Below are positions 1 through 24,900 of a stretch of DNA of 64,000 bases, piece after piece (position 1 is the first letter of the stretch; each line of letters starts with the position of its first letter). The notes below the pieces were generated by a model. The model ran no database searches and had not been told where the DNA came from. It saw only the letters and a list, made by a program, of their open reading frames with translations. Both the position numbers and the translations under genes were made by a program. The stretch comes from Pyrocephalus nanus (taxonomy: Eukaryota; Chordata; Aves; Passeriformes; Tyrannidae). Where the stretch lies: positions 102,225,739-102,289,738 of the forward strand of contig CM076259.1 of the NCBI GenBank assembly GCA_038380795.1, in the 5' to 3' direction.

Positions 1-3000
1 AAGAAAAGAAAAAACCTGAATGGAGGGTTGTCAGGTTGAGGGGACTACTCTTCCACTCTCTGAAGTCTGTTTTCTTTCTTAATTCACTGTCCACTCCCCA
101 TTCTATTTTAATGCATTTAGAGCAGTCTTAGTGCCCTAATTAAAGACAATTTTTAATGCCCTTAATCATGAGTGGAAGAAAAGGATTTCTGAAAGCATAA
201 GATTAGAGAGGCAAGTTTTATTCCACAAAGGGTAAGAGTGTATTTTAGTATCAAAGCTCAAGAAGCCAAATTAAAGAACATCTTTAATTCTGTAATTCAA
301 TTGATCTGCTTTCATAAGCCTTCTCTCCTATAATTATTTGTAGGATTTCTGCACATGGATCCAGATGCTCACATGCTGAAGCAAGTGGCATCATATCATA
401 CCAAACCAGAGTAAGAAAGGGATGAATCACAATCTGCTAAGGGTTGTCAGAAACAACATGGCTTAGTGCAAAATGGCTTCATATCGTAAGAGTTTGGTAT
501 CAAATGGTCATGACACATCCCTCAGGATTGTTTACTTTGTGATACATGACCCTCTCTGTATACCATAGGACTGGCTTGGACTTTGCAGAGGTTCAGAAAA
601 CTTTGCAACCAGTTGACAGCTGTGTTTCTCTGGTGTGGGGAGGAGGGCTGCATGAATTTGATTCTGCTCAAATGTATGAGCTTCATTCAAACCAGATAAA
701 CATCAAGATTATTGAAGGACAAATCTAGACTAGGCACTCCTTTCCCTAAGGCAGCCAGGGGACTGGGGGCAATGACAACAAATTGGGTACTGAAACATCC
801 CCTTCTTGTTCTCAGGGAAAGGAAATAAACACTACAGACAAAACTGGGCAAGCAATACCAAGTGGTCACACCCTTTCCAGTGTAACCAGTTTATTTTCAG
901 TTTGTTCCCTTAATGTTATCCTAACATGACTTTCGCAAGTAACTAGGCAACCTTCAGTGCCCCACAGCCGAAACAGTTCACTATCGGCTACAGGGGAAAG
1001 TGCAGAGACGCTTCCATGCCTGGGCTACACTGCCGCCTCACGGCACTTCTGCTACACAGCTCCCGTTTTTTCCCTCGAAAATTCCAAAAGGTCCATAATC
1101 AAAGAATAGTTAATCTATGATTCTGCTGGTTACACAATTCTGGAAGACTCTTTCCTTGTGCCTGTACTATTCAATTGCATTATTAGCAGGGATAAGGAAG
1201 AACGGACTCTCCTATTTAGTTTTGGAGAGATGGAAACCGGAGAGGGGCAAAGGATCAGAACTCAGAGTTCTTTGTAAAAGTGGAAGAGTGGTCTGAATGT
1301 CAGGATGTAAATCAGTGGTTTATACCTGGAAGCAGAGAGCAGGAGCCAGCAAAGAAAAGGCAGGCAGGGAGCACTGGGGCTGGCAATAATCCTTCAGGAA
1401 AGAATTCGGCATCGTAGTGTCTCACAAGTGAGTGTTGTTCAAAAATGTTCTACCACTGTGAAAAGGGCAGGTGTTACACAGAGCTTTATCAAGAGGAATG
1501 TTATCTGTAAGGTGCTGGGAAATAGAATACAGGAGAAGAAGGATGTCTCTGTAAAAATCACAAAGTACAAATAGTTGGTTTCTTTACAGAGCTTTCCATG
1601 AATTTATTTCACAAAATGTTTGTTTGGAGCATTTGACTGAGCTTCACAGACACAAAGTCTAAGATCTTGATTTTGAATAAAACTATATCTTTGTATATAC
1701 CTGAAAGACATGTTTGATTTCAAAATGTAGGACTGAACTGAGCCCCAACCACAATTTTTCAGTGAGATACAGCAACAACAGAAAATATGTCTGTTTTCTT
1801 TTCTCACAGTTTTCAAGTTGATCAATGTTACATTCACATATCTCTACCATAGTTGGGCTTACCCAGAAGAGTAAAGTAACACCTCTTTTCCCATGGGACT
1901 TTACTATGCAAATGGATAGAACATTTTATACAGCAGTGTTTCTCTCTATGTTTTATTACTAATTGCTTCTGGGACTAAAAAAATATAAGAAAGTTAACAT
2001 GCACAGAAGCATGTTAACTGGGATGCACAGAAGCATAAAAGGATAAATAATTCAAGCATGAAAAATTACATTATAACTTTATTGGCATGTTGCTCCTTCA
2101 AGATGTTGGTACTTTCCAAACAATAATGCAGAAAAGCAACTAGAATGATGAACAAAAACAATACTTTCATAATCCATTTTTCTATCACCACTAGAAGCGA
2201 AACATCTGGAAGATCCTAGAAAACTGCTTCTCTTCCAAACTCCAATGACTCCAAAGGAAACAAATCATCTGAAAGATTTTGACAGTATACTTAATTGTTC
2301 TAATTCTCCCATCTATGTTGCTGTCTAAAGCAGGAACTACTAGGAAATGTAGAACAGAATGGGAATTAGTCAGAAGGGACAGGAGACAAAACAGCAAAAT
2401 AAAGATATTTTCTGTGAGAAGGGGAGAGAAACAACGTGAACCCGAGAAAAGGAAGAGAGGAATACTGATAAAAGAAATGTTTGGGCAAGAAAATCAAATG
2501 AGAGTGGGGAGGACAGGAAGAAAAATGGGAGGAGATAAAACAAATGGAAACTCAAAGAATAATGAGAGAAAAAGAATTGTCCCCGCTGAGCAGTTTGCAA
2601 CAGAGTGTAGTATATCTACAATGGGAGGATGCATCTGGAGTGAAGCTGGTAATACAGGTTTTAAACATGGAAAACGAACTAAGATTACATCTGTTCTGTT
2701 TGATAATTTAATTCTTCAGTTCAGTCCCAGGACCTGGTTCCCTGTCATTCACATCTGAATACACTCATCCACTTGTGTGCTCTCTCTTGGAGTTAATTGA
2801 CTGCTTCCCATCAGGAAGAAGCCGGGGCAGGGTTCTGGAAGCTGCTGCGTGACCAGCATAGATAAGACAATGCCACCATCCTTCCCAGTCTGTCCTTCAA
2901 AGCAGAGCCAGCTCACCGTGCCACACAGACCCGCACGCCACCGAGCACAGAGCAGTCACACTGCAGTGCCGTCCAAGTGCCACTCCGGAGGGAGGGCTGC

Positions 3001-5390
3001 TGCACGGCCTCCCGCTGCCTCGAGCGTTTGGAATTCAATGAACACGGAGAACAGATATTACAGCTTCAGGCGCCACCATACGGTGCTACTCAGGAGACCT
3101 GGGCAAGCACATCCCAGAGCGGATTCTCCCACGGAGGAAGTGAGGCTGGAGCGATGTGGCCACGAGCTGTGCCATGGCAGCCGTCCTGGCTGCCTGCTGT
3201 GAGTGAGATCTGCAGTGGCGGGGGGGGAAATAAAATCAGGCAGCAATCTTCGGGATGCTGGAATGAGGCGGGGATTGCTTCCTCCTGGATGCAGAAAGGC
3301 AGGGAGCTGGGGCGAGTCCTGAATGCTGGACGCTCCCCTCTGCCAACGGCAGCCATCTGTAACAGCAGCTGCAATCCGAAAAATGATAACATTTTAGGAT
3401 CACACCCAGAACAATAGAAAACAAAAAGTTTTGGCCAACTGCCACCTAACACACCCTTGATGTAATACTAGAGTCACACATGGCAAGGTACTCCATTATG
3501 AAATATTACACAATCACCTTTCATTAAATAATTTTCTAGTGTCATTCTATGCTTATGATTTTAAGTTTTCCTTTTTGTTGTTTACATCATTAATAAATTA
3601 GCTTTCTGCATTACTTTTCTGTAGGACAATTTAATAATTTCAGGATGTTTTAAGAGTTTTTAATACAGAAAACATATGAATATTAATGAAATACCAAGAA
3701 AAATAAAGAAATTGGCAGAGGTAATATAAATCAATGTTTTACTGTATTTCCAGAGAGGATACAAATGGGTCCTTTCCCATAAAAAATAACTATTTTTCAT
3801 TACTATTAGAAATGTTACTATCAGTCTATAATTGTGTAACTATACAAATTGCTTTTTTCTTTCATTAGGAGAAGAAACATGTAATGGACACTGAACATGA
3901 AATAAGCTTAACTGCATTCTTTTGTAATAATAACAGTAATAATAATTCTTCCTTTGAGCAGGAGCATGTCCACAGTTAACAATTGTTCATAGATCTCTTG
4001 AAACCTTTCCTTCACAATGTTGCTTGTTGAAGTTGGCACGTGAGTTTGCCAGAAGCTTTCTGTCTCATGTACAGATACCAGCATGCTTCATTCTCTTAAG
4101 GAACCTCATTTCTAGACTGTGAAAACTATTAAAACTGGTGAAACCTTGTTCTGACATGTACTGCAGGAAATTATGACAGCTTCAGAATCCTCAGAGCAAG
4201 TCATCCTAGTCCAGGTGCCACTTGGCTTTGCTATAAACCTGAGTGGGGCAGGAGGACACTACTATATGTGTTTCGTGAGTCTCACTGAGGTAACTGGTGT
4301 GTGCATGAATCCATCAGGAATCTCTCCAGGACTGTGCAGACTGACTGAAAAAATGCAGCTTGCAAAATACCAGACAGAGATGGCTACACTTCACAAATGG
4401 CCTGGGACCTCTGGATCTGTCGCAGCACCTTGGAAGCCCTGGGGAAAATCTTACACAGACCTTTGGGATAATGTTTTCTCCAGCAGAGGAGCCACTCCCT
4501 GCCTGCAGAACAACATCTGCAGCAAGTCCGTGCTTGCTTTCCAAGCCGTGAAGTGCTACAGACTGAAGACACCCTAGGAAAAATGCCTTCTGAAGCAACA
4601 CATCAACCTGTTCACTTTGCTTTTCATTCTCTTGGAGGCCAGCTGCTGTTGTTGCTCCGGTTGCTTCATCGACATTGTCTAGATTTGCTTAGCAGTGCAG
4701 AGCAGACTTACAAAATTCAAACTTCCAAAAATTTGCATGCCAAAAATGACTCCTCAAGAAGCCCCTGTATAGACTTGCCTTTATCAGTGTGTTAGCAAGA
4801 ACTGCTTCATCCCCTGTGCTGAGCTCTGTGCAACCCTCAGGACTCAGCAGATGCATTTGTGATGCCAACAGGTGAACAGAACTTACTTTCTATTGTTTTG
4901 TTGGTTTTGTTTTTTGCTTTGGGTGTTTTTTGGGTATGGGGTGGGGCAGAGGAGGGTGCATTATCTATCAGCTGTATCTGTTCAGTGTTCAGCTGCAGGG
5001 TTATGCTAGTGCTGCTGTCAGCACTGCTCGGGGAAGCAGAGCAGAGGTGGGAGCCCACGGCCAGGTGTGGAGCCAGGACAGCAGTGCCACTCGCTTGGAC
5101 ACTCTGCAGCAAACCCGCATCCAACCTTAGAGTGTGCCCAGAGCTGGCAGCAGGAAAAGGGGAGGCTGTACTGGAGAGATCGGCAGGTGTGGTGTGATGA
5201 GAGGACACTAGAACACTAACTTAAATATTAACTTTGCTGTGTATTTTCCAGGGGATGGATGCCTGTGACATTACAGGAACCACTTCAACAGACACTTTAT
5301 CCATTTACAAATGAGGGAATGTGCAGGCACGGAGCAGCTCGCACGGAGCAGCACAGCAAAGTGTCTGAGGACAGTGGCAGGGATGTGCCC
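1..5390. other. Intergenic region upstream of PDHA1, no gene recognised
   Basis: The first 5.4 kb contain only short open frames with biased composition and no paired splice signals. The longest, at 2279-2758 and 4173-4577, have no recognisable domain. A GC-richer patch lies at about 2830-3400, and a palindrome with a direct repeat at 1993-2036. In mammals ADGRG2 lies on this side of PDHA1, but I found no exon I could assign to it. Confidence 0.6.
1993..2036. repeat. Perfect 10-bp inverted repeat overlapping a 14-bp direct repeat
   Basis: gttaacatgc at 1993-2002 and gcatgttaac at 2009-2018 are perfect reverse complements around a 6-nt centre. The 14-mer atgcacagaagcat occurs at 1999-2012 and again, unchanged, at 2023-2036. 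Both are direct observations. No known element is recognised. Confidence 0.85.
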
Positions 5391-5394
5391 TAAC

Positions 5395-5615
5395 CCCACC
5401 TGTCCTCTGAAATCATCCAGTCCAACCTATGACCGAACATCACCACATCAACCAGACCAGGGCAGCGAGTGCCACGTCCAGTCTGTCCCTAAACACCCCC
5501 AGGGACGGCGAGCCCACCACCTCCCCGGGCAGGAGAGGTCATTCCAACGACCAATCATCCTTTACGTGAAGAAATCCTCCCTAACGCCCAAAACTCCTCC
5601 TGACGCCCAGGCCGG
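5395..5615 (-). mobile_element. CR1 LINE 3'-end remnant, reverse orientation
   Basis: Read on the plus strand, this follows the characteristic avian CR1 antisense order: a 'gaaatcatccagtccaacc' block, then a block with 'acacccccagggacgg', then 'ccaccacctccccgggcag', then 'gaagaaatcctccctaa'. These are recalled hallmarks of the reverse complement of the CR1 3' region. The copy is diverged and its limits are approximate. It ends about 50 bp before the TGACCT array upstream of PDHA1 and contains a CCAAT box at 5551-5555. Confidence 0.75.
5549..5557 (+). promoter_or_regulatory. CCAAT box (NF-Y type) inside the CR1 remnant
   Basis: GACCAATCA fits the NF-Y consensus RRCCAATSR exactly. It lies about 330 bp upstream of the PDHA1 start codon and within CR1-derived sequence. 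Binding is inferred from the motif only. Confidence 0.4.
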
Positions 5616-5664
5616 AGCAGGTCCGCGGCAATCCCGATGCCAGCAAACCGGGACCCTTCCCACA

Positions 5665-5698
5665 TTTAATGACCTTTAATGACCTTTAATGACCTTTA
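5665..5698. promoter_or_regulatory. Triple TGACCT array (ERR-type sites with DR4 spacing) upstream of PDHA1
   Basis: TGACCT occurs at 5670-5675, 5680-5685 and 5690-5695, separated each time by TTAA, so the unit is a perfect 10-bp tandem repeat. On the minus strand each copy reads TAAAGGTCA, an exact match to the estrogen-related-receptor consensus TNAAGGTCA. Neighbouring copies form direct repeats of AGGTCA with a 4-bp spacer (DR4), the layout used by TR/RXR and LXR/RXR. It lies about 190-220 bp upstream of the PDHA1 ATG and just outside the GC-rich island. The motif match is certain; function is inferred. Confidence 0.55.
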
Positions 5699-5752
5699 GC
5701 GGCTCCGGTAGCCCGGCAGGCGGCGCTGTCCCGCCGCAGCGCCGCACCCCGC

Positions 5753-5764
5753 CGCGCATGCGCG
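5753..5764. promoter_or_regulatory. NRF-1 type site in the PDHA1 promoter
   Basis: CGCGCATGCGCG is a perfect palindrome matching the core GCGCATGCGC of nuclear respiratory factor 1. It lies about 125 bp upstream of the PDHA1 ATG, where NRF-1 sites of nuclear-encoded mitochondrial genes usually lie. Occupancy is inferred. Confidence 0.65.
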
Positions 5765-5887
5765 GGCACGCAGCGAGAGGAGGCGGTCGCGGCCCGGGCG
5801 GCGGCGGCGGCTGAAGGAGATTCGAGGTCGGGGGTCCGCGCCAGGCGCTGCCGCCCCGCGCCGCCCCTGCCCGCCCCTGCCCGCCCC

Positions 5888-21051
<15,164 letters not shown>

Positions 21052-21160
21052 AGGCCTTTTTGTTGATGTAACTTATTCATTAAGAATAAGTGAATGCTTT
21101 TACAGGAACTATGACTCAGAAACAACCTTATTTAAAAGCTCTTTCAAAAGAGGAAATGTG

Positions 21161-21192
21161 TAAGGAAATCCATCTACATGTGGATTTCCTTA
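21161..21192 (+). other. 12-bp perfect hairpin in the PDHA1 3'UTR
   Basis: taaggaaatcca (21161-21172) and tggatttcctta (21181-21192) are exact reverse complements around an 8-nt loop. In the mRNA this would fold into a stable stem-loop about 110 nt after the stop codon. Confidence 0.85.
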
Positions 21193-21316
21193 AACATGCT
21201 GAATGTTGTTTCAGAAGAAGCTAAGAGAAAGCAGTGATTTATTTAAAGTGCTATATATTTGCTTTACTGACTTTCTTTGGATTGCTGTATGTGTTATGTA
21301 CAGTGTAAAAAAAATA

Positions 21317-21322
21317 ATTAAA
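21317..21322 (+). terminator. PDHA1: PDHA1 poly(A) signal ATTAAA
   Basis: ATTAAA is followed at 21339-21365 by a T/G-rich stretch (tagtggtctgtgtgctttg) typical of the downstream element. There is no AATAAA between the stop and this point that fits better. Confidence 0.75.
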
Positions 21323-21340
21323 CTTTAACAACCTTTATGT

Positions 21341-21459
21341 AGTGGTCTGTGTGCTTTGTTTCTTCATGAACTGCTTTCCTGGAAAACCCACCAAAGGCAC
21401 CATTATATGCTCTGGTTTTGCTGCAGAAAAGTCACTAATTGAAAACACGACACCAGGCT
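21341..21459. other. Convergent intergenic spacer between PDHA1 and MAP3K15
   Basis: Only about 120 bp separate the inferred cleavage sites of the two tail-to-tail genes. Each gene's downstream G/T-rich element lies within it: 21339-21365 for PDHA1 and the complement of about 21430-21456 for MAP3K15. Confidence 0.65.
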
Positions 21460-21476
21460 TTTTTCAGTAGTTCAGC

Positions 21477-21482
21477 TTTAAT
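21477..21482 (-). terminator. MAP3K15: MAP3K15 poly(A) signal ATTAAA
   Basis: The plus-strand TTTAAT reads ATTAAA on the minus strand. The sequence beyond it on that strand (complement of 21430-21456) is T/G-rich, as expected for a downstream element. Confidence 0.65.
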
Positions 21483-21797
21483 ACAAAAAGCTGTATAAAT
21501 TCACCTGCAAAGAGGTGACACGCTCTAGCATATCCCCTCCTTGCTCAAACCATCAGCTGGCAGAACTGTAACACACTTTAAGTTCACAGTTTTCACAATG
21601 CTGAAGCCAATTCAGGTGTGTGGTACCTGGTTTGCGGACAAGGTTGGGTTTTGCTCAGCTAATGCTCTGTATTACATTGATAGGCATTGTGTGCCTTACT
21701 CTGTCATAAATAATTTAAGTGCATTGACACCGACTTAAAAGCTGTTCAAACAAGCTACACAATTGTGCAAAACCTGCAAGGCCACTGTACATATAAA

Positions 21798-21805
21798 TAT
21801 ATACA
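21798..21805 (-). promoter_or_regulatory. Pumilio-type element in the MAP3K15 3'UTR
   Basis: The minus strand reads UGUAUAUA, an exact match to the PUM consensus UGUANAUA, 30-37 nt after the stop codon. Function is inferred. Confidence 0.4.
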
Positions 21806-21834
21806 TCTAATAATTTAAGTGTTGGGAATGTAGT

Positions 21835-21952
21835 TCATTTGCTTATTCCCATTTCCTGTTCTTCCAAAGCATTCGCCTTCTGCACTGAGGTCTTTCCGGA
21901 GGCTTGGCGGTGGTTTAGTATTGCATTCCAGATTCTGCAGCGAAGGCCACCC
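21835..21952 (-). CDS. MAP3K15: MAP3K15 last coding exon
   Basis: Completes the Arg codon of QLR and encodes [16 protein letters not shown], the final SAM-like helix. A lineage-variable tail follows, ending MGISK and TGA at 21835-21837. The acceptor is tcctacag on the minus strand. Confidence 0.93.
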
Positions 21953-24900
21953 CTGTAGGAAGGAAAATGGAGAACAGTTAGGGAAAACTCCCTCATCTCC
22001 ATTGCTTTAAAGGGAGCAAGAAGTACAACTGGAAATCCCAAGGATAGACCATTTATGATCTATCAGTACACAGTACAGCAGTCTACAGTACACAGCAAAC
22101 TTTTCTAATGGTTACAGCTAAAACTTCCAGGTCAGCCAGGGGTTAACAGAACATGATAAAATGTCTTGAATCAATGGGTAAAGTTCTTTATGCCTATTTT
22201 CCAGATGATTACATTGTCCTGAAGGGTGCAGAAACAGCTCCCAAGCTTGATAAATGCTGAAAATCTGACGGCTTGAAGCACCCTCAGTGCAATTCTGTCA
22301 GTTAAGATGCGAAAAACTAACAGAAAATCCAAGATGAAATTGAGAGAAGTTGCATCTGAACTATTATTGGCCTATTTGAATAACTGAACTTGAGAAAGTT
22401 TTTTTACGAAACACATTAATTAAGCTCTGAACAATGAACTAACAAGTACTTGCTTACCGCAGTTGAAGATACTGCAAATCATCTTTGGTGATATCATTGA
22501 GGACAGCACTTAGGGTATAATCTTCTTCAGCAAACTAAAAGGCAAATTTATTCATAAATTATTATTTCTTCTTTGAAACCAAACTGCTAATTATGACTAC
22601 AGTGACCTTTTCTAAAAGGTGGGGTTTATTTTTACCTTCTTAATGGCATCCAAGTCTGCTCCTTGTTGTTTCAGCCACTTCATGAGCTCAGGGTCTGCAT
22701 TTTCTCTTAAAGTCGCTGCAGACCCTTGGGAGTCTTTAACATAAAACAAACATAAAGGTTAATATAACTCAAAAATAGGGCTAAAGTGGCAGTTCTCAGT
22801 TTACTGAAGCTTGAACTATATGGTTTTTCACCCTTTTGACAAATGTGATCCCATGTATTTGTGTGCAACTGTCAAAATATGCAGTATCTCCTCATACCTT
22901 TGGGTTTAAGTTTTAATTGAAGCAAGTGTAATTCCTGAGTCTTCTGCTCCAAAGACTGTCGTAAGAGGGTCTGATACTCTTTCTCCTTCTGAACAAGGTG
23001 TTCCAAAAGCCTGGCAGCATATGAGAGAGAGCAAACACCACCACACTGAGAATAAGTCTAGCTGAAAAAAATACTTATAATTTTTAATGACTACCACAGG
23101 ACAGAGACACCTGAGAGAGACTGTTGTAAGTAACATCTTTTATGGCTTACAGATTTCATTTCAGTTGTCAGAGACTCACTTAGGGGTGGCACTTGAAGGC
23201 TTTCACCTGCAGAATTTAATAAATAGCTTGTAAATTCTGTTCCTGCTGTTTTGCAGCCTCCCTGGGCAGAGTTGCTGCCTTTATACTGTAATTTACTACT
23301 GAACAGTGTAACACTGATGTTTTACCAGGGATTTTCTGATCACAGATGCACATCACATCCACAAAGAAGAATGGGATCTTCAGCTGTTAACACACCAGCA
23401 GCAGCTACACATGTAACCCCTGAGAAACAGGGCAGGGGCTCTGCTGAGCTCTGCTTGTGCTCATTAGTGGCCAGTCTGTCCCGTGAGCCAGGACAGAGCT
23501 GCTCGGGCCTTTCCTTGCAGGAACAGCCTTAAGGCACTGACACCAAGTCAGGTGGCATCCAAGGAAGTAGGTAGGAAACTAGCACAGTTGCACAAACCTA
23601 ATTACTTCACAGTAGAAATCCAATGTGACATTCTGCAATTTAAAAATTAATTACACAGAAATAAAAGTTGTACTGCAGGCTGTTGAGCTGTCATACTGGT
23701 ACTGCCAGCACCCTGCAAATCCATTTGTGCTCTTAGAAGGTATCCTTTATCAGGAAGCAATAGGTGAGCAGTACTTATGTTAAGTACATGTCAATGTAGA
23801 AAGAGAAGTCTGAGAGCTTTTCAGACTGCCTGAAAATGCCTGCACAGTCTTTTATAGGAGGGTTACCTTAAGGTCTCGTGTTTAAGTCTGCCCAGCTCCT
23901 GGCTGAGCTGCTGCTGAGCCTCATGAGACACCACAGAGCTAAGGGTGCTGACTCCCGATGTGATGGCGGGATCCTCAGCCCCATTTTGTTCAGAGGGTTG
24001 GAAACTGTCCTCCACTTCCTCACCTTCCTTGTCCCCACCTTCCGTTTCTGATGCTGGCTCGAAGTGAGCGCGAAGCTCTGGTAAAAGGAAAGAGGGAAGG
24101 ATAAGATTTTTTTTGAGAAGTCTTTTCCAGAAGTATTGCAGTTTGCTCTTTAATACTGCAGGCGGGGAGCTTCAGCTGAGGCAGTGGCTGTTTGCACAAT
24201 GTGCTTTATTGCAATAGTGAGCAGGGAGGCAGCAAAGACTTATGTGAGCTGGACCACAGATTCTCTGGCATCAGCTCTGTCTGAAATGAGTGGTGCTGCA
24301 TTGCACCAGCAGAGGTAGGTAGCTGTCGATCACAGTCATAGAGGGGACAAATATCATGATTTGGATAATAAGACAGTTAATAAAATATCCTAATGAAAAA
24401 AAAAAAAAAAGTTGTTTTCCCCTAATGCCTTGGACCAAAGACTTTGTAAAGCTTTCCTCTCCTTCAGGTAATTTTAACCCCAGTTCTCAAAACTTGCTGC
24501 ACGTGGCCACAGTTCTCACACCAAAGAACAGCTACCATTTTTCTGGTACAAATAAAAGTCCTACAAGATTTGGCCAATTTGGCTTTAAAAGCCATGGCAA
24601 CTTTGGACTGAAAGGGTTCACCTCACTAAGGTGCTGTCAGAACATTCTTATACAGGAAGGGGTGCTCAGCACTTCAGGGAGTTACAGAACTACTTGCAAA
24701 TTTCCAACTTAACATTCCTAGACAGTAATGCTAGTAACGTATCCTCCTCCTGGCAATTTTTCCTACAGTCCATCTGTGGACCAGAATCCTCTCCTCCTCC
24801 TATTAGTGCACTCCCTTCAACGTGTCTGTTCCACTCCTCAGTATAATTTTTCAGAACATATAACCAAATCTGTGCAGTGATACCCACCCTGGATTCATTA

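Larger units (their letters stand above)
21052..21340 (+). other. PDHA1: PDHA1 3'UTR
   Basis: About 290 nt between the stop and the inferred cleavage site downstream of ATTAAA at 21317-21322. It contains a perfect 12-bp hairpin at 21161-21192. The cleavage position is an estimate. Confidence 0.75.
21460..21834 (-). other. MAP3K15: MAP3K15 3'UTR
   Basis: About 375 nt from the stop (21835-21837) to the cleavage region implied by ATTAAA on the minus strand. It contains one Pumilio-type octamer. It is short compared with the long AU-rich UTRs of many kinases, so longer isoforms cannot be excluded. Confidence 0.65.

Noticed and set aside
2279..2758. 159-codon plus-strand open frame
   Set aside because: Purine-rich strand gives a Lys/Arg/Glu/Gly-rich product with no domain and no promoter or splice support; the opposite strand is open as well.
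4173..4577. 134-codon plus-strand open frame
   Set aside because: No recognisable family, no conserved motif, and overlapping open frames on both strands; chance is likely.
5758..5814. 18-codon upstream open frame before PDHA1
   Set aside because: Its ATG lies inside the NRF-1 palindrome, probably upstream of the transcription start, so it is noted but not called as a uORF.
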